This document shows positions 19,291-30,424 of a DNA stretch of 64,000 nucleotides, piece after piece. The notes below the pieces were generated by a model. That model worked only from the letters and a program-made list of their open reading frames with translations, searched no databases and was not told the origin of the DNA. This DNA is from Ralstonia pickettii (GTDB lineage: Bacteria; Pseudomonadota; Gammaproteobacteria; Burkholderiales; Burkholderiaceae): positions 868,001-932,000 of the forward strand of contig NZ_JFZG01000006.1 in assembly GCF_000607165.1 (NCBI RefSeq), written 5' to 3'. Made by a program: the position numbers and the translations under genes. Within the stretch, counting starts at the first letter, position 1, and the number at the start of each line of letters is the position of its first letter.

Positions 19291-21135
19291 TCAGGAAGCC
19301 GCCAGCGCCATGTGCGCAGGCTCTTCCACCACCCGATAGCTTACCGCAGTCAACGGATCGCCCTCGGGGATGTAGCGCAGGCGGCGATGGTGGAATCGTG
19401 CCACGGTGCTGCGATGTGCCACGCTGACGATGGTCACGTCAGGCATCGATTCGACCATCAGGCTGTACATGAATGCCTCGGTGTCTTCGTCGAGTGCGCT
19501 GGTGGCCTCGTCGAGGAAGAGGTAATCGGGGCGCTGCAGCAAAGCCCGCGCAAAAGCCAGGCGCTGCTGCTCGCCGGGGGACAGGCGAAGGCTCCAGTTG
19601 CTCACCTCGTCCAACAAGTCGGTCAGTGCCGGCAACCGGCACGCGTTCAGCACCTGGGTCAGACGCTCAGCGGTGTACTGGGTAGCCAGATCCGGATACG
19701 ACAGCGCATCGGCCAGCGTGCCCGACGGCAGATAGCTGCGCTGCGGCAGGAACAGCACGCGGGCATCGTCCGGCACCTCGATGCGGCCGCTGCCATACGG
19801 CCAGATGCCGGCCACGGCGCGCACCAGCGTGCTTTTGCCGCAGCCCGACGGGCCGTTGACGAGCACGCGCTCACCGCGTGCGAGCGTCATGTCGAATGGC
19901 TCGACCAGCAGATCCTCGGGCTTGCGGTTTGGGAGGTTCAGCGCAAGAGCACGGGCTTCGATGGCGGGTACGGCTGCGATTTCGACCTCGACGTCGCGCA
20001 CGCCGGCGCGGTGCTCTTCTTCACGCTCGGCGGCGCGGATGGCGCGCTGGAATTCGATCAACCGGTTGGTGGAAGCTTTCCAGGTGACCAGCGTGCGGTA
20101 GTTCGTGACAAACCACGACATCGCGTCCTGCACCTGTCCGAACGCCGTGGCGACCTGCATCATCCCGCCCAGCGTAAGCGTGCCACCAAAATAGCGCGGC
20201 GCCGACACCAGAAACGGAAAGATGATGGCGAACTGCGCATAGCCGGAACTGGCGAAAGTCAGGCGCCGCGTGTAGTCCATCAACTGATTCCAGTTGGTGC
20301 GGATGCGTTCGAAACGGCCGCGCAGGATGGCTTTCTCGGTGGGCTCGCCGCGGTACAGGGCGATGCTCTCGCTGTTTTCGCGCACGCGCATGAGCAGAAA
20401 ACGGAAGTACGCCTCGTAACGTTCCTGCTGGAACGACAGCCCGATCAGCGGCCGCCCCACAAAGTGGATGATGACCGAGCCTACGATCGAGTACAGCAGC
20501 GCAAACCACACCATGTAGCCCGGAATCACGAAGTCGTGGCCGCCCAGGCTGAACGCCAGCGGCCCCGACACTGCCCACAGGATGCCGAAGAACGACACCA
20601 GCGTCACAGCCGAATTCAGGAACCCCAGCGCCAAGGTAAGCGTCGCATCGGTGAAGGTGCGCAGGTCGTCGGCAATCCGCTGGTCGGGGTTGTCGGCGCT
20701 GCGCGTCTGTTCCAGGCGGTAGAACGCCTGCTTGCCAAGCCAGTCGTCGAGGAAGCTGCCGGTAATCCACGTCCGCCAGCGCATCTGCAACATCATCGAG
20801 TAGTACAGCCGCATGATCGAGCCAATGATCAGCAGCGCGGCAATCCATGAGAAACGCAGCAACTGCGCCCAGAACTCGCCGTAGTTCTTCTGCTCGAGCG
20901 CGTTGTAGAAAAGCCGGTTCCAATCGGTGAACAGCACGTTCATGAACACCAGGAACAGGTTCAGGCCGATCACCAGGGCAAGCAGCCCCCAGGCCTTGTG
21001 GCGATCTTCCGAAAACCAGTACGGGCGAATCAGTTGCCATGTCTCCGAGAGATTCAACCGCCCATGGTGGACGGTCAGTTCGGAGATGGAATCCTTGTGG
21101 GAATCGGGTGTGGCGGCGGTGCGCGGTGTCGTCAT
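19291..21135 (-). CDS. ABC exporter half-transporter, SbmA/BacA-like (YddA family) with fused ATPase
   Basis: This 614-residue protein has an SbmA/BacA-like membrane domain (residues about 30-380; helices include WGLLALVIGLNLFLVFMNVL and IAALLIIGSIMRLYY). An ATPase domain follows, with Walker A GPSGCGKSTLVRAVAG, signature LSPGEQQRLAFARAL and Walker B YLFLDEATSALDE. This arrangement matches YddA/Rv1819c-like ABC proteins, some of which move peptides, bleomycin or cobalamin. The membrane domain motif FTDWNRLFYNALEQKNY is typical. The start is at 21135. It lies in a same-strand series with the HIT gene upstream and DUF971 downstream. The substrate is unknown. Confidence 0.9.
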   Translation of the reverse strand: MTTPRTAATPDSHKDSISELTVHHGRLNLSETWQLIRPYWFSEDRHKAWGLLALVIGLNLFLVFMNVLFTDWNRLFYNALEQKNYGEFWAQLLRFSWIAALLIIGSIMRLYYSMMLQMRWRTWITGSFLDDWLGKQAFYRLEQTRSADNPDQRIADDLRTFTDATLTLALGFLNSAVTLVSFFGILWAVSGPLAFSLGGHDFVIPGYMVWFALLYSIVGSVIIHFVGRPLIGLSFQQERYEAYFRFLLMRVRENSESIALYRGEPTEKAILRGRFERIRTNWNQLMDYTRRLTFASSGYAQFAIIFPFLVSAPRYFGGTLTLGGMMQVATAFGQVQDAMSWFVTNYRTLVTWKASTNRLIEFQRAIRAAEREEEHRAGVRDVEVEIAAVPAIEARALALNLPNRKPEDLLVEPFDMTLARGERVLVNGPSGCGKSTLVRAVAGIWPYGSGRIEVPDDARVLFLPQRSYLPSGTLADALSYPDLATQYTAERLTQVLNACRLPALTDLLDEVSNWSLRLSPGEQQRLAFARALLQRPDYLFLDEATSALDEDTEAFMYSLMVESMPDVTIVSVAHRSTVARFHHRRLRYIPEGDPLTAVSYRVVEEPAHMALAAS

Positions 21136-21250
21136 GGCGAGGGCGTTGGCGCAACAGAAAGAGAATCAGACGTCGTGTGCGCCACAGGGGTTCCGCGCAC
21201 GACGTGGCGATGCGTTACCAGGCGTTACCCAGCGCTACCGCCGACGGGGC

Positions 21251-21694
21251 TCAAGCGTCGGCGAGCGCCGCTTGGAGCGCGTACGACAACGCTGGCAACT
21301 TGGCCGTGATCTCGGCCATGCGCGCGGTATCGGGCGCGCGCTGCTCGGGGCCCCACACGGCTTCTGGAAAATGCGTGTCCCACCGATAGCGCGGAATGAC
21401 GTGCCAATGCAGATGCGGCACGAAATTGCCGAAGCTGGCGAGGTTGATCTTGTCCGGGGCCAGTTCGGCGCGCAACACCCGCTCAACACGGGTGACAACT
21501 TCCATCAGCCAGTGGCGATCGGCGTCAGACAAGTCGGTCTGCTCGGCCACGTGGTCGTTCCAGATGATGCGGCAGAATCCCGGAAAGCGCGCGTGCTCGA
21601 CCAGCACCACGCGCGCCTTGGCATTACGCCAGACAGGCTCGCCGCCATCCGCCTCGCACAGCGCGCAGCCTGGCGTCCGCTCGATTATCGTCAC
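21251..21694 (-). CDS. HIT family protein
   Basis: This 147-residue histidine-triad protein has the catalytic HxHxHxx motif as [10 protein letters not shown] at about residue 95, preceded by NFV. It also has a Cys pair near the N-terminus ([10 protein letters not shown]) that may bind zinc, common in this branch. HIT proteins hydrolyse nucleotide phosphoramidates or dinucleotides. The start is taken as the GTG at 21694-21692, whose GTGA overlaps the TGA of the upstream FAD/Fe-S dehydrogenase gene. No ATG gives a full-length HIT domain. Coupling to that gene is likely, but a functional link is not evident. Confidence 0.87.
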   Translation of the reverse strand: MTIIERTPGCALCEADGGEPVWRNAKARVVLVEHARFPGFCRIIWNDHVAEQTDLSDADRHWLMEVVTRVERVLRAELAPDKINLASFGNFVPHLHWHVIPRYRWDTHFPEAVWGPEQRAPDTARMAEITAKLPALSYALQAALADA

Positions 21695-24600
21695 ACCAGC
21701 ACGCGCTCGATGCCGCCGGCGTTGGCCTGCGCAACGTAGTCCTGCAGCCAGGTCTCGCCGAGCACATGACGCGCCATCTCGACCACGATGTAGTCGGCCT
21801 GCACCGAGACATCTTCGGTGTAGCGCGACAGACCCTGCAGACACGCCGGGCAGCTTGTGAGGATCTTCACATCGCCGTTGAACGCCTCGCCCTGGCCGTT
21901 GGTCTGGCCAAGGCTGCGCAGCTTGTCGGCGCCCTTCTGCATCTCCTCTTCCTTGCGGAAGCGGACCTGCGTGGAGATGTCCGGCCGCGAGATCGCCAGT
22001 GTGCCCGACTCACCGCAACAGCGATCGTTCTTCTCGATTGCGCGGGTCTGGCCGTCGGCGCCGATGTTGCCGCCCATCAGCTGGTTGACCAGCTTGGTCG
22101 GGTCCATGGTCTTGATCGGGGTGTGACAGGGGTCGTGGTACATGTACCGCGTGCCCTGCACACCATCGATCTTCACGCCCTTCTCCAGCAGGTATTCGTG
22201 AATGTCGATGATCCGGCAGCCCGGGAAGATCTTGTCGAATTCATATCCGGCAAGCTGGTCGTAGCAGGTGCCGCAGCTCACCACCACCGTCTTGATGTCG
22301 AGGTAGTTGAGCGTGTTGGCCACGCGGTGGAACAGCACGCGGTTGTCGGTGACGATCTTCTCGGCCTTGTCGAACTGGCCCGTGCCGCGCTGCGGATAAC
22401 CGCAGCACAGGTAACCCGGCGGGAGCACCGTTTGCACGCCGGCGTGCCACAGCATTGCCTGCGTGGCCAGACCCACCTGCGAGAACAGGCGCTCCGAACC
22501 GCAGCCTGGGAAGTAGAAGACCGCCTCGCTGTCCGGCGTGGTCGCCTTCGGATTGCGGATGATCGGGACGATCTCGTTGTCCTCGATATCCAGCAACGCG
22601 CGCGCGGTCTTCTTGGGCAGGTTGCCCGGCATCTTCTTGTTGATGAAGTGAATCACCTGCTCGCGCACCGGCGGCTTGCCCACCGTGGCTGGCGGACGGG
22701 CGGTCTGCTTCTTGGCGAACTTCTTCAGGATGTCGTTGCCCAGACGCTGCGCCTTGTAGCCCCAGTCGAACATCACCTTGCGCGTGAGGTTGATGGTCTC
22801 GGGGTTGGTCGCGTTCAGGTAGAACATCGCCGCTGCGGTGCCGGGGTTGAATTTCTTCTGCCCCATCTTGCGCAGCAGGTTGCGCATGTTCATCGACACA
22901 TCGCCGAAGTCGATCTTGACCGGGCACGGCGTCACGCACTTGTGGCAGACCGTGCAGTGGTCGCCCACATCGGCAAATTCTTCCCAGTGTTTGACCGACA
23001 CGCCGCGACGCGTCTGCTCTTCGTACAGGAAGGCCTCGATGAGCAGCGAAGTGGCAAGAATCTTGTTGCGCGGGCTGTACAGAAGGTTGGCGCGCGGCAC
23101 GTGCGTGGCGCACACCGGCTTGCACTTGCCGCAGCGCAGGCAGTCCTTGATCGACTCCGAGATGGCGCCGATGTCGCTCTGCTGCATGATGATCGACTCG
23201 TGCCCCATCAGGCCGAACGACGGCGTATAGGCGTTGCGCAGATCAGCAGCCAGACCTTGCGGGTCGTTGATGTCGCGCAGCAGCTTGCCCTTGTTGAAGC
23301 GGCCGTTCGGATCGACGCGGCGCTTGTAGGCAGCAAAGTCGGCGATCTCTTCGTCGGTCAGGAATTCCAACTTGGTGATGCCGATGCCGTGCTCGCCCGA
23401 GATCACACCGTCCAGCGAACGGGCGAGCGTCATGATGCGGGCCACCGCCTTGTGGGCGTCCTGCAGCATGTCGTAGTCATCCGAGTTGACAGGGATGTTG
23501 GTGTGCACGTTGCCGTCGCCGGCGTGCATGTGCAGCGCCACGAACACGCGGCCGCGCAGCACTTTCTTGTGGATCGCCTGGGCCTCGTCGAGGATCGGCT
23601 TGAACTCGCCACCGTTGAAGATCTTGCGCAGCTCGGCGCGAATCTCCGACTTCCACGACACGCGAATCGTACGATCCTGCAGCAGGTGGAACAGGTTCGC
23701 GTCGGGCTGATTCACCAGACGGTCATCGATGGTCTGCGCCAGGTAGCCCAGGCCGAGGCCAATGAGGCTGGCGCGCGCAGCCGTAACGGGCGTATCGAGA
23801 TGGTCCAGCAGGTATTGCCAACGTGCACGCGTGGCACGCAGCAGTTGCTGCGCCTGTTGCACGCGGTCTTCCAGCAGTTCGGCGCTGGGGATCTCGTTGG
23901 CGTCGTCGGTGCGACCGAGCGGCAGGTTGCTGCCGGCGAAGAAATCGAGCAGCGCGTCGGTCAGCTTGAGCTTGCTCTTGATCGACAGCTCGATGTTGAT
24001 GCGCTCGATGCCGTCGGTGTACTCGCCCATGCGATTGAGCGGGATCACCACGTCTTCGTTGATCTTGAAGGCGTTGGTGTGCTTCGCAATCGCTGCCGTG
24101 CGCGAGCGGTCCAGCCAGAATTTCTTGCGTGCCTCGGGGCTCACGGCCACGAAACCTTCGCCGCTCTTGCCGTTGGCCAGACGGATCACCTCCGACGTGG
24201 CGCGCGCCACGGCATCATCGTCGTCGCCAACGATGTCACCGATCAGCACCATCTTCGGAAACGCGTTGCGCTTGCTCTTGGTGGCATAGCCGACCGCGCG
24301 CAGGTAGCGCTCATCCAGATGCTCCAGACCCGCGAGGATCGCGCCGCCGGGCTTCTTCGTCTCGGCGTCGAGGTAATCCTTGATCTCGACGATGCTCGGG
24401 ATCGCGTCGCGCGCCTGGCCGAAGAACTCCAGGCACACGGTGCGGATCGACTTGGGCATCCGATGCAAAATCCAGCGTGCGCTGGTGATGATGCCGTCGC
24501 AGCCTTCCTTCTGCACGCCGGGCAAGCCGGCCAGGAACTTGTCGGTGACGTCCTTGCCCAGCCCTTCCTTGCGGAACTTGCGGCCTTCGATGGTCAGCGT

Positions 24601-25725
24601 CTCGGTGCGCAGCAGCTTGGCTCCGACCGGCGCGTTGCCGTCGAACCACTTCAGCTCGAACATGACGACCGGCGCGTCGTGGATCTTGCCGAGGTTGTGA
24701 TTGAGGCGCTGGACTTCCAGCCAGTTGCCGTCCGGATCAACCATGCGCCACCAGGCGAGGTTATCCAGCGCGGTGCCCCACAGCACAGCCTTCTTGCCGC
24801 CGGCGTTCATGGCGACGTTACCGCCAATGCACGACGCGTCGATCGAGGTCGGGTCCACGGCGAAGACGAGGCCGGCCTTCTCCGCCGCATCCGCCACGCG
24901 ACGCGTCACCACGCCGGCGCCCGAGTAGATGGTCGCCACGGGATGGTCAACGCCAGGCAGGTCGGTCATCTCGACCGCATCCAGACGCTCCAGCTTTTCC
25001 GTATTGATGACGGCCGAGAACGGCGTGAGTGGCACGGCGCCGCCGGTGTAGCCGGTACCGCCTCCGCGCGGGATGATGGTCAGACCCAGCTCGAAGCAGC
25101 CCTTGACGATCCCGGCGATCTCTTCTTCCGTATCGGGCGTGAGCACAACGAACGGATATTCAACGCGCCAGTCGGTGGCGTCGGTCACGTGCGACACCCG
25201 CGACAGGCCGTCGAACTTGATGTTGTCCTTCGCGGTGACGCGGCCGAGCACCTTCTGGGCGCGACGGCGCAGGTCGTACACCTGGGCGAATTCTTCCTGG
25301 AACGCCTTGACGGCACGGCGGGCATGCACGACCAGTTGCTCGACCTTGCTGGCACGCTCGTCGCCCACCGGATCGTGGTGCGAATCGTGGTCGGCCACGC
25401 GGCGCTTCTCGATCTCCGCCAGGCGGTGATTGAGTGCGTCGATCAACATCTGACGGCGCTTCGGGTTGTCGAGCAGGTCGTCCTGAAGATAGGGGTTGCG
25501 GCGCACCACCCAGACGTCGCCCAACACTTCGTACAGCATGCGTGCCGATCGGCCGGTGCGGCGCTCGGCGCGCAGTTCGTCCAGGATCTGCCACGCAGAC
25601 TCGCCCAGCAGACGGATGACGATTTCCCGATCCGAGAACGAGGTGTAGTTGTAGGGAATCTCGCGCAGCCGGGGCGCAGCGTCCTGCGCCGTGAGTTTGG
25701 CGTCGATCAGAAGTGGGGCATTCAT
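21691..25725 (-). CDS. FAD-linked oxidase with Fe-S and CCG domains (DUF3683 family, D-lactate/2-hydroxyacid dehydrogenase-like)
   Basis: This very large protein (1344 residues) appears to combine what are usually separate subunits. An N-terminal DUF3683 region (about 1-200) is followed by an FAD-binding PCMH domain with [17 protein letters not shown] and an FAD-oxidase C-terminal domain containing [16 protein letters not shown]. Two 4Fe-4S motifs come next, [16 protein letters not shown] and [19 protein letters not shown]. Two Cys-rich CCG domains end it ([22 protein letters not shown]). The layout resembles D-lactate or glycolate dehydrogenases feeding the quinone pool. The ATG at 25725 begins [11 protein letters not shown], and the upstream open frame to 25800 looks non-coding. 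Substrate unproven. Confidence 0.92.
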   Translation of the reverse strand: MNAPLLIDAKLTAQDAAPRLREIPYNYTSFSDREIVIRLLGESAWQILDELRAERRTGRSARMLYEVLGDVWVVRRNPYLQDDLLDNPKRRQMLIDALNHRLAEIEKRRVADHDSHHDPVGDERASKVEQLVVHARRAVKAFQEEFAQVYDLRRRAQKVLGRVTAKDNIKFDGLSRVSHVTDATDWRVEYPFVVLTPDTEEEIAGIVKGCFELGLTIIPRGGGTGYTGGAVPLTPFSAVINTEKLERLDAVEMTDLPGVDHPVATIYSGAGVVTRRVADAAEKAGLVFAVDPTSIDASCIGGNVAMNAGGKKAVLWGTALDNLAWWRMVDPDGNWLEVQRLNHNLGKIHDAPVVMFELKWFDGNAPVGAKLLRTETLTIEGRKFRKEGLGKDVTDKFLAGLPGVQKEGCDGIITSARWILHRMPKSIRTVCLEFFGQARDAIPSIVEIKDYLDAETKKPGGAILAGLEHLDERYLRAVGYATKSKRNAFPKMVLIGDIVGDDDDAVARATSEVIRLANGKSGEGFVAVSPEARKKFWLDRSRTAAIAKHTNAFKINEDVVIPLNRMGEYTDGIERINIELSIKSKLKLTDALLDFFAGSNLPLGRTDDANEIPSAELLEDRVQQAQQLLRATRARWQYLLDHLDTPVTAARASLIGLGLGYLAQTIDDRLVNQPDANLFHLLQDRTIRVSWKSEIRAELRKIFNGGEFKPILDEAQAIHKKVLRGRVFVALHMHAGDGNVHTNIPVNSDDYDMLQDAHKAVARIMTLARSLDGVISGEHGIGITKLEFLTDEEIADFAAYKRRVDPNGRFNKGKLLRDINDPQGLAADLRNAYTPSFGLMGHESIIMQQSDIGAISESIKDCLRCGKCKPVCATHVPRANLLYSPRNKILATSLLIEAFLYEEQTRRGVSVKHWEEFADVGDHCTVCHKCVTPCPVKIDFGDVSMNMRNLLRKMGQKKFNPGTAAAMFYLNATNPETINLTRKVMFDWGYKAQRLGNDILKKFAKKQTARPPATVGKPPVREQVIHFINKKMPGNLPKKTARALLDIEDNEIVPIIRNPKATTPDSEAVFYFPGCGSERLFSQVGLATQAMLWHAGVQTVLPPGYLCCGYPQRGTGQFDKAEKIVTDNRVLFHRVANTLNYLDIKTVVVSCGTCYDQLAGYEFDKIFPGCRIIDIHEYLLEKGVKIDGVQGTRYMYHDPCHTPIKTMDPTKLVNQLMGGNIGADGQTRAIEKNDRCCGESGTLAISRPDISTQVRFRKEEEMQKGADKLRSLGQTNGQGEAFNGDVKILTSCPACLQGLSRYTEDVSVQADYIVVEMARHVLGETWLQDYVAQANAGGIERVLV

Positions 25726-25925
25726 GGCGTGCCGCTGGGGAGGGAGGCGCGGCAAAGAGGGCTCAAGCCGCGCGGTCTTTAAAGGGCGATTGTACTGCAA
25801 CGCGCAGCGTTGATGCGTTGCAGCAACGGTATCCCTGCCAGTGATATGGGCGGCAAAACCGTCGCGTTTTCAATGGCTTGCGGAAAGCGCACGACCGCTA
25901 AAGTGCCGCATACGCCACGCAAACG

Positions 25926-26507
25926 TCACATCATCACGCCCTTGATCCAACCCAGGATGCCATGCCAGAAGCCGTCGGGCAGGGTCATCAGGGCCGCAGT
26001 CATGGCCAGATAGCGTAAAAATTTGCCGATGGCCATGTACATGGCGCTGGGCCAGAACTTCAGGCGCAGCCAGCCGGCCAGCGTGCAGAGCGGGTCGCCA
26101 ATGCCCGGCAGCCACGACACCAGCAGCGACACCGGCCCGATGCGGCGCATCCAGCGGAAGTATTTTTTGTCGAGCGGGGGCTCACGGTGGCGCTTGGGAT
26201 GCGGCACGTGCTGGACATGCTCGGTGTTGTGCTGACGGCGGCGGCGCGCAAGGTGGTAGCGCACCAGCGCCAGCTTGGCCGCATAGCCCATCCACCAATC
26301 GACCACGCCGCCCAGTGTGTTGCCGAGCGTGGCCACGATGATGGCCGGCCAGAACATGTCCGGATTGAGCTTGATGTACGCAAAAACCGCCGGCTCGGAG
26401 CCCAGCGGCAAGAGGGTCGCCGAAATGAAACTGACGACGAAGATGGCAGGCAGCCCAACCTTTGGCAGGGCGAGCGTGGCAAAAAGCGTGTCGATCCACT
26501 GTTCCAT
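25926..26507 (-). CDS. YqaA family (DedA/VTT-like) membrane protein
   Basis: This 193-residue membrane protein has helices at LPAIFVVSFISATLLPLGSE and FWPAIIVATLGNTLGGVVDW, a His/Arg-rich cytoplasmic loop (residues about 85-115), then the conserved SWLPGIGDPLCTLAGWLRL and a final helix. The GNTLGG and LPGIGDPL motifs identify the VTT/DedA-related YqaA group. These are thought to be small membrane transporters or scramblases, without a proven substrate. The ATG at 26507 is used. The 200-bp gap to the upstream FAD/Fe-S gene shows nothing clear. Confidence 0.88.
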   Translation of the reverse strand: MEQWIDTLFATLALPKVGLPAIFVVSFISATLLPLGSEPAVFAYIKLNPDMFWPAIIVATLGNTLGGVVDWWMGYAAKLALVRYHLARRRRQHNTEHVQHVPHPKRHREPPLDKKYFRWMRRIGPVSLLVSWLPGIGDPLCTLAGWLRLKFWPSAMYMAIGKFLRYLAMTAALMTLPDGFWHGILGWIKGVMM

Positions 26508-26564
26508 GCAGTCGATTGTAGAGGGCGGGCGGCTGCGGCGTCGCTTGGGGGCCGCCCTAGCCGG

Positions 26565-27812
26565 TCAGGCGAAGAACAGGTAAGCGACAAGCACGGCGCC
26601 GATCAGCCCGATCAGGTCGGCCCACAGCCCACATGCCAGCGCGTAACGCGTGTCCTTGATGCCAACGCTGCCGAAGTACACGGCCAGCACGTAGAACGTG
26701 GTCTCGGTCGAACCCTGGATGATGGCCGCCAGCTTGCCCTGGAAGGAATCCACGCCGTAAGTGGTCATCACATCAACCATCAGGCCGCGCGCACCGGCGC
26801 CGGACAACGTCTTCATCAGCCCAACGGGCAGAGCCGGCACAAAACGCGTGTCGATGCCCAGGTGCGCGAACAGCGCGGAAAGCCCCTGCATCAGGAAATC
26901 CATGCAACCCGCCGCGCGAAACACGGCAATGCCCACCAGCACCGCCACCAGATACGGGACGATGCCGATCGCCACCTGGAAGCCATCCTTGGCGCCATCG
27001 ACGAAGGTTTCATACACGTTGATGCGGCGAAGTGCCCCGCATACCAGGAACGCCACGACGATGGTGAGGATGGCGCCCGCGCCGATCAGGCCGATCCAGG
27101 CCGCCATCTGCTGCGGCGGAAACTGGCGCAGCCAGGCAAACAGCAGCCCCATCAGCGCGACGAAGCCCCCGAAATACGCCAGCAGCGCAGGCTTGAAGAG
27201 GTTGATGCGCTGATACCACGCCACCGCCGCGATGCCCGCGCAGAAGCCGATGAACGTGGACAGCAAGGTCGGCAGGAAGATGTCTGCCGCGTTGAAACCG
27301 ACCAGGCCCTGCTTGACTGCCATGGCCTGGCGGATGGCGATGACGGACGTCGGCACCAGCGTCACCCCCGCCGTGTTGAGCACCACGAACATCAACTGCG
27401 CGTCGCTGGCGCGCTGCGGCTGCGGGTTGATCTGCTGCAACTCGCGCATGGCCTGTAGGCCGAGCGGCGTAGCGGCGTTGTCCAGCCCGAGCACGTTGGC
27501 CGAGACGTTCATCATCATCGCGCCGTTGGCGGGGTGGCCGGCGGGCACGGAAGGAAACAGGTGCCGCATCAGCGGGTTCACGAGCCGCGCGAACAGATCG
27601 ACCACGCCGGCGCGCTCGCCCACGCGCATGATGCCCAGCCACAGCGCCATCATGCCGGTCAGGCCGATCGCAATTTCGAAACCGGTGCGCGCGGCATCGA
27701 ACATGCCGGTCAGCATGCGGGAAAAGACCTCCATGTCGCCCTGCACCACCTGGACGCATGCGGTAACGAAGGCAACGAGGAAGAAGGCGAGCCAGACGAG
27801 GTTCAGGGCCAC
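26565..27812 (-). CDS. nucleoside-recognition domain membrane protein (SpmA-SpmB fusion-like)
   Basis: This 415-residue polytopic protein holds two Gate/nucleoside-recognition domains, as though the spore-maturation proteins SpmA and SpmB were fused. The first half has GFEIAIGLTGMMALWLGIMR and NVSANVLGLDNAATPLGLQA. The second half has GFQVAIGIVPYLVAVLVGIA and TTYGVDSFQGKLAAIIQGSTE. The organism need not sporulate: such fusions are widespread in proteobacteria and are presumed transporters. The start is the ATG at 27812. It lies between the YqaA and Kir-channel genes on the same strand. Confidence 0.88.
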   Translation of the reverse strand: MALNLVWLAFFLVAFVTACVQVVQGDMEVFSRMLTGMFDAARTGFEIAIGLTGMMALWLGIMRVGERAGVVDLFARLVNPLMRHLFPSVPAGHPANGAMMMNVSANVLGLDNAATPLGLQAMRELQQINPQPQRASDAQLMFVVLNTAGVTLVPTSVIAIRQAMAVKQGLVGFNAADIFLPTLLSTFIGFCAGIAAVAWYQRINLFKPALLAYFGGFVALMGLLFAWLRQFPPQQMAAWIGLIGAGAILTIVVAFLVCGALRRINVYETFVDGAKDGFQVAIGIVPYLVAVLVGIAVFRAAGCMDFLMQGLSALFAHLGIDTRFVPALPVGLMKTLSGAGARGLMVDVMTTYGVDSFQGKLAAIIQGSTETTFYVLAVYFGSVGIKDTRYALACGLWADLIGLIGAVLVAYLFFA

Positions 27813-27843
27813 GGAGGTTGCGCGTTGGTGTCGGACAAGCCGG

Positions 27844-28761
27844 TCATTGTGCCTGCGGCGGCGTCTCGATCGGATGGATCAGGTGGAAATTGTCGTAGTC
27901 GACCGACGTGACGCCGCCCTCGTCGCGGATAAGGTCGGCATAGCGATAGTTCCAGCGGATGTCGTCGTGCCGCCAGGAATGACGCGCCTGCACGGTTTGC
28001 GCCGCGGTCTCGTCGGCGCCTTCGATCGTGAGCAGCAGCAAGGCGTCACCGGCGGCGAGCGATTCTGCGGTGGCGCCATGCAGCGGGCTGGTTTCGTCGA
28101 TCACGTGCATCATCACCCAGCCCAGCAGAAAGATCGGGTGCTCGCTGCGCTCAAGCTTCAGGTCGTGGATCTTGTAGATCGAGTAGCCCTCTGGCGAGAC
28201 CTCATCCTGCATCAGGCGCAGCCGGGCGGTGGCCTCTGCGATGACGTTCTGGCGCGCATTGGCCGCCCGCAGCATCAACGTGGACTTACCGTTGAGCGGC
28301 CGCACGACAACGTTGCGCGCAAACATGATCTTGGCGCGCGGGCGCGAGAACCGCGCAAATACCAGCCCCGTCGCCATGGCAATGCCCGACATGCCGATGA
28401 AGATCTCCAGCGTGGCGATGACGTGGGCGTAGAGCGTTTGCGGGTGCATGTCGCCGTAACCGACGGTGGCGAGGGTCTCGACGCTGAAGAAGAATGCCCC
28501 CACGAAACCCGGCGGCGACTGGTTCGCGATCGCGCCGTCACCCAACGAATACAGCCCCGCGAATACCGCGTTGAGCGCCAGGAACAGCGTGGCCAGCAGC
28601 GCGAAGAAGGTGGGCCAGTTGACTTCAAGCGCGTGGTGATAGAGGTCACGCCAGCCCAGCGGAGGCATGCCGTAAGCAACGACGTGCTGCGTGCCGGACC
28701 AGACTTTGCGGCCCCGGCGCGCACGTCCGGCACGCTCGGAGGAAGACGACGGGGTGTTCAT
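27844..28761 (-). CDS. inward-rectifier (Kir-type) potassium channel
   Basis: This 305-residue bacterial Kir channel has helix TM1 (TFFALLATLFLALNAVFAGLY), a pore loop with the K+ selectivity filter TVGYGDM, TM2 (HVIATLEIFIGMSGIAMATG) and a C-terminal immunoglobulin-like cytoplasmic domain (residues about 150-305). The TVGYG filter and the FARFSRPRAKIMFA linker after TM2 fit the KirBac family, which is gated by lipids and internal ligands. The ATG at 28761 has a GAGAGG ribosome site; the extension to 28911 overlaps the ilvA promoter region. The gene diverges from ilvA. Confidence 0.93.
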   Translation of the reverse strand: MNTPSSSSERAGRARRGRKVWSGTQHVVAYGMPPLGWRDLYHHALEVNWPTFFALLATLFLALNAVFAGLYSLGDGAIANQSPPGFVGAFFFSVETLATVGYGDMHPQTLYAHVIATLEIFIGMSGIAMATGLVFARFSRPRAKIMFARNVVVRPLNGKSTLMLRAANARQNVIAEATARLRLMQDEVSPEGYSIYKIHDLKLERSEHPIFLLGWVMMHVIDETSPLHGATAESLAAGDALLLLTIEGADETAAQTVQARHSWRHDDIRWNYRYADLIRDEGGVTSVDYDNFHLIHPIETPPQAQ

Positions 28762-28903
28762 GGAGGCCTCTCGCCGATGATGCGCTGCGCCCGCCCGGGC
28801 ACGGCCGGGGCAGTGTACCGACCGGCACGCAGGTCCGGCAAGGCGGGCAAGGCGCCGCGTGATAGGCTTACGGGCTCTGTTCACGTCCAACCCGGTCCGC
28901 ACC

Positions 28904-30424
28904 ATGGCCATCGATTACCTCAAGAAAATCCTGACCGCGAAGGTCTATGACGTCGCGGTGGAAACCGAGCTGAAGTTCGCGCCAAACCTGTCGGCGCGCA
29001 CCGGCAACCGCGTCTACCTCAAGCGCGAGGATGACCAGCCGGTGTTCTCGTTCAAGCTGCGCGGCGCCTACAACAAGATGGCCTCGCTCACGGCGGCCGA
29101 GCGCAAGCGCGGGGTGATTACGGCATCGGCGGGCAACCACGCGCAGGGCGTGGCCTTCAGCGCGGCCCGCATGGAGTGCAAGGCGGTGATCTGCATGCCG
29201 GTGACGACGCCGCAGTTGAAGATCGACGGCGTGCGCTCCCGCGGCGGCGAATGGGTCGATGTCGTGCTGCAGGGCGAGAGCTATTCCGACGCGTACAACC
29301 ACGCCGCCAAGCTGCAGGAAAAGCACGGCTACACCTTCGTGCACCCGTTCGACGATCCCGACGTGATTGCCGGCCAGGGCACCATCGCCATGGAAATCCT
29401 GCGTCAGCATCCGCAGCCCCTGCATGCCATCTTCTGCTCGATCGGCGGCGGCGGGCTGATCTCGGGCGTTGCGGCCTACGTGAAGGCCGTGCGGCCGGAC
29501 GTCAAGGTCATCGGCGTGCAGAGCGTGGATTCCGACGCCATGGCGCGTTCGGTCGCCGCTGGCAAGCGCGTCGAACTGAAGGAAGTGGGCCTGTTTGCCG
29601 ACGGCACCGCGGTGAAGCTGGTGGGCAAGGAAACCTTCCGCATTACGCGCGAGCTGGTCGACGAAATCATCACCGTGGATACGGATGCCATCTGCGCGGC
29701 GCTGAAAGATGTGTTCCAGGACACCCGCAGCCTGCTGGAGCCGTCGGGCGCGCTGGCGCTGGCCGGCCTGAAGCAGTATGCCGAGACCCACAAGCTGAAG
29801 AACGAATCGCTGGTGGCCGTGGCCAGTGGCGCGAACATGAACTTCGACCGCCTGCGCTTCGTGGCCGAGCGCGCCGAAGTGGGCGAGGCGCGTGAAGCCG
29901 TGTTTGCCGTGACGATCCCGGAAGAGCGCGGCAGCTTCAAGCGCTTCTGCGAACTGGTCGGCTGGTCGCGCAACGTGACGGAGTTCAACTACCGCATTGC
30001 CAGCAAGGACGCGGCGCATATCTTCGTGGGCGTGCAAATTGCATCGCGCGCAGAGGGCGACAAGATTGCCGAGAACTTCCGCAAGCACGGTTTCCCGACG
30101 CTGGACCTGTCCAACGACGAACTCGCCAAGCAGCACATCCGCTACATGGTGGGCGGGCGTTCGCCGCTGGCAGAAAACGAGCATCTCTATCGTTTCGAGT
30201 TTCCCGAACGGCCCGGCGCGCTGATGAAGTTCCTCTCGAGCATGAGCCCGAACTGGAACATCAGCCTGTTCCACTACCGCAATCAGGGCGCGGATTCGAG
30301 CAACATCCTCGTCGGCATCCAGGTACCGAAGAACGAGAAGCGCGAGTTCAAGGCGTTCCTCGCCACGCTGGGCTATACCTACTGGGACGAAAGCGAGAAC
30401 CCTGTCTACAGCCTGTTTTTGTGA
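28904..30424 (+). CDS. ilvA: threonine ammonia-lyase, biosynthetic
   Basis: This 506-residue PLP enzyme converts threonine to 2-oxobutyrate, the first step to isoleucine. The PLP lysine lies in [13 protein letters not shown], and the phosphate-binding Gly loop is [15 protein letters not shown]. The C-terminal third contains two ACT-like regulatory domains ([20 protein letters not shown] and [19 protein letters not shown]), which mark the isoleucine-regulated biosynthetic form rather than the short catabolic one. The ATG at 28904 ([13 protein letters not shown]) matches the family. Its TGA overlaps the queF ATG by one base, so the two are likely cotranscribed. Confidence 0.96.
   Translation: MAIDYLKKILTAKVYDVAVETELKFAPNLSARTGNRVYLKREDDQPVFSFKLRGAYNKMASLTAAERKRGVITASAGNHAQGVAFSAARMECKAVICMPVTTPQLKIDGVRSRGGEWVDVVLQGESYSDAYNHAAKLQEKHGYTFVHPFDDPDVIAGQGTIAMEILRQHPQPLHAIFCSIGGGGLISGVAAYVKAVRPDVKVIGVQSVDSDAMARSVAAGKRVELKEVGLFADGTAVKLVGKETFRITRELVDEIITVDTDAICAALKDVFQDTRSLLEPSGALALAGLKQYAETHKLKNESLVAVASGANMNFDRLRFVAERAEVGEAREAVFAVTIPEERGSFKRFCELVGWSRNVTEFNYRIASKDAAHIFVGVQIASRAEGDKIAENFRKHGFPTLDLSNDELAKQHIRYMVGGRSPLAENEHLYRFEFPERPGALMKFLSSMSPNWNISLFHYRNQGADSSNILVGIQVPKNEKREFKAFLATLGYTYWDESENPVYSLFL

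Noticed and set aside
21766-25782. 1338-codon open frame on the plus strand
   Set aside because: It is the antisense shadow of the FAD/Fe-S dehydrogenase gene. The translation is rich in His, Arg, Val and Ala with no recognisable domain, and no ribosome site precedes it.
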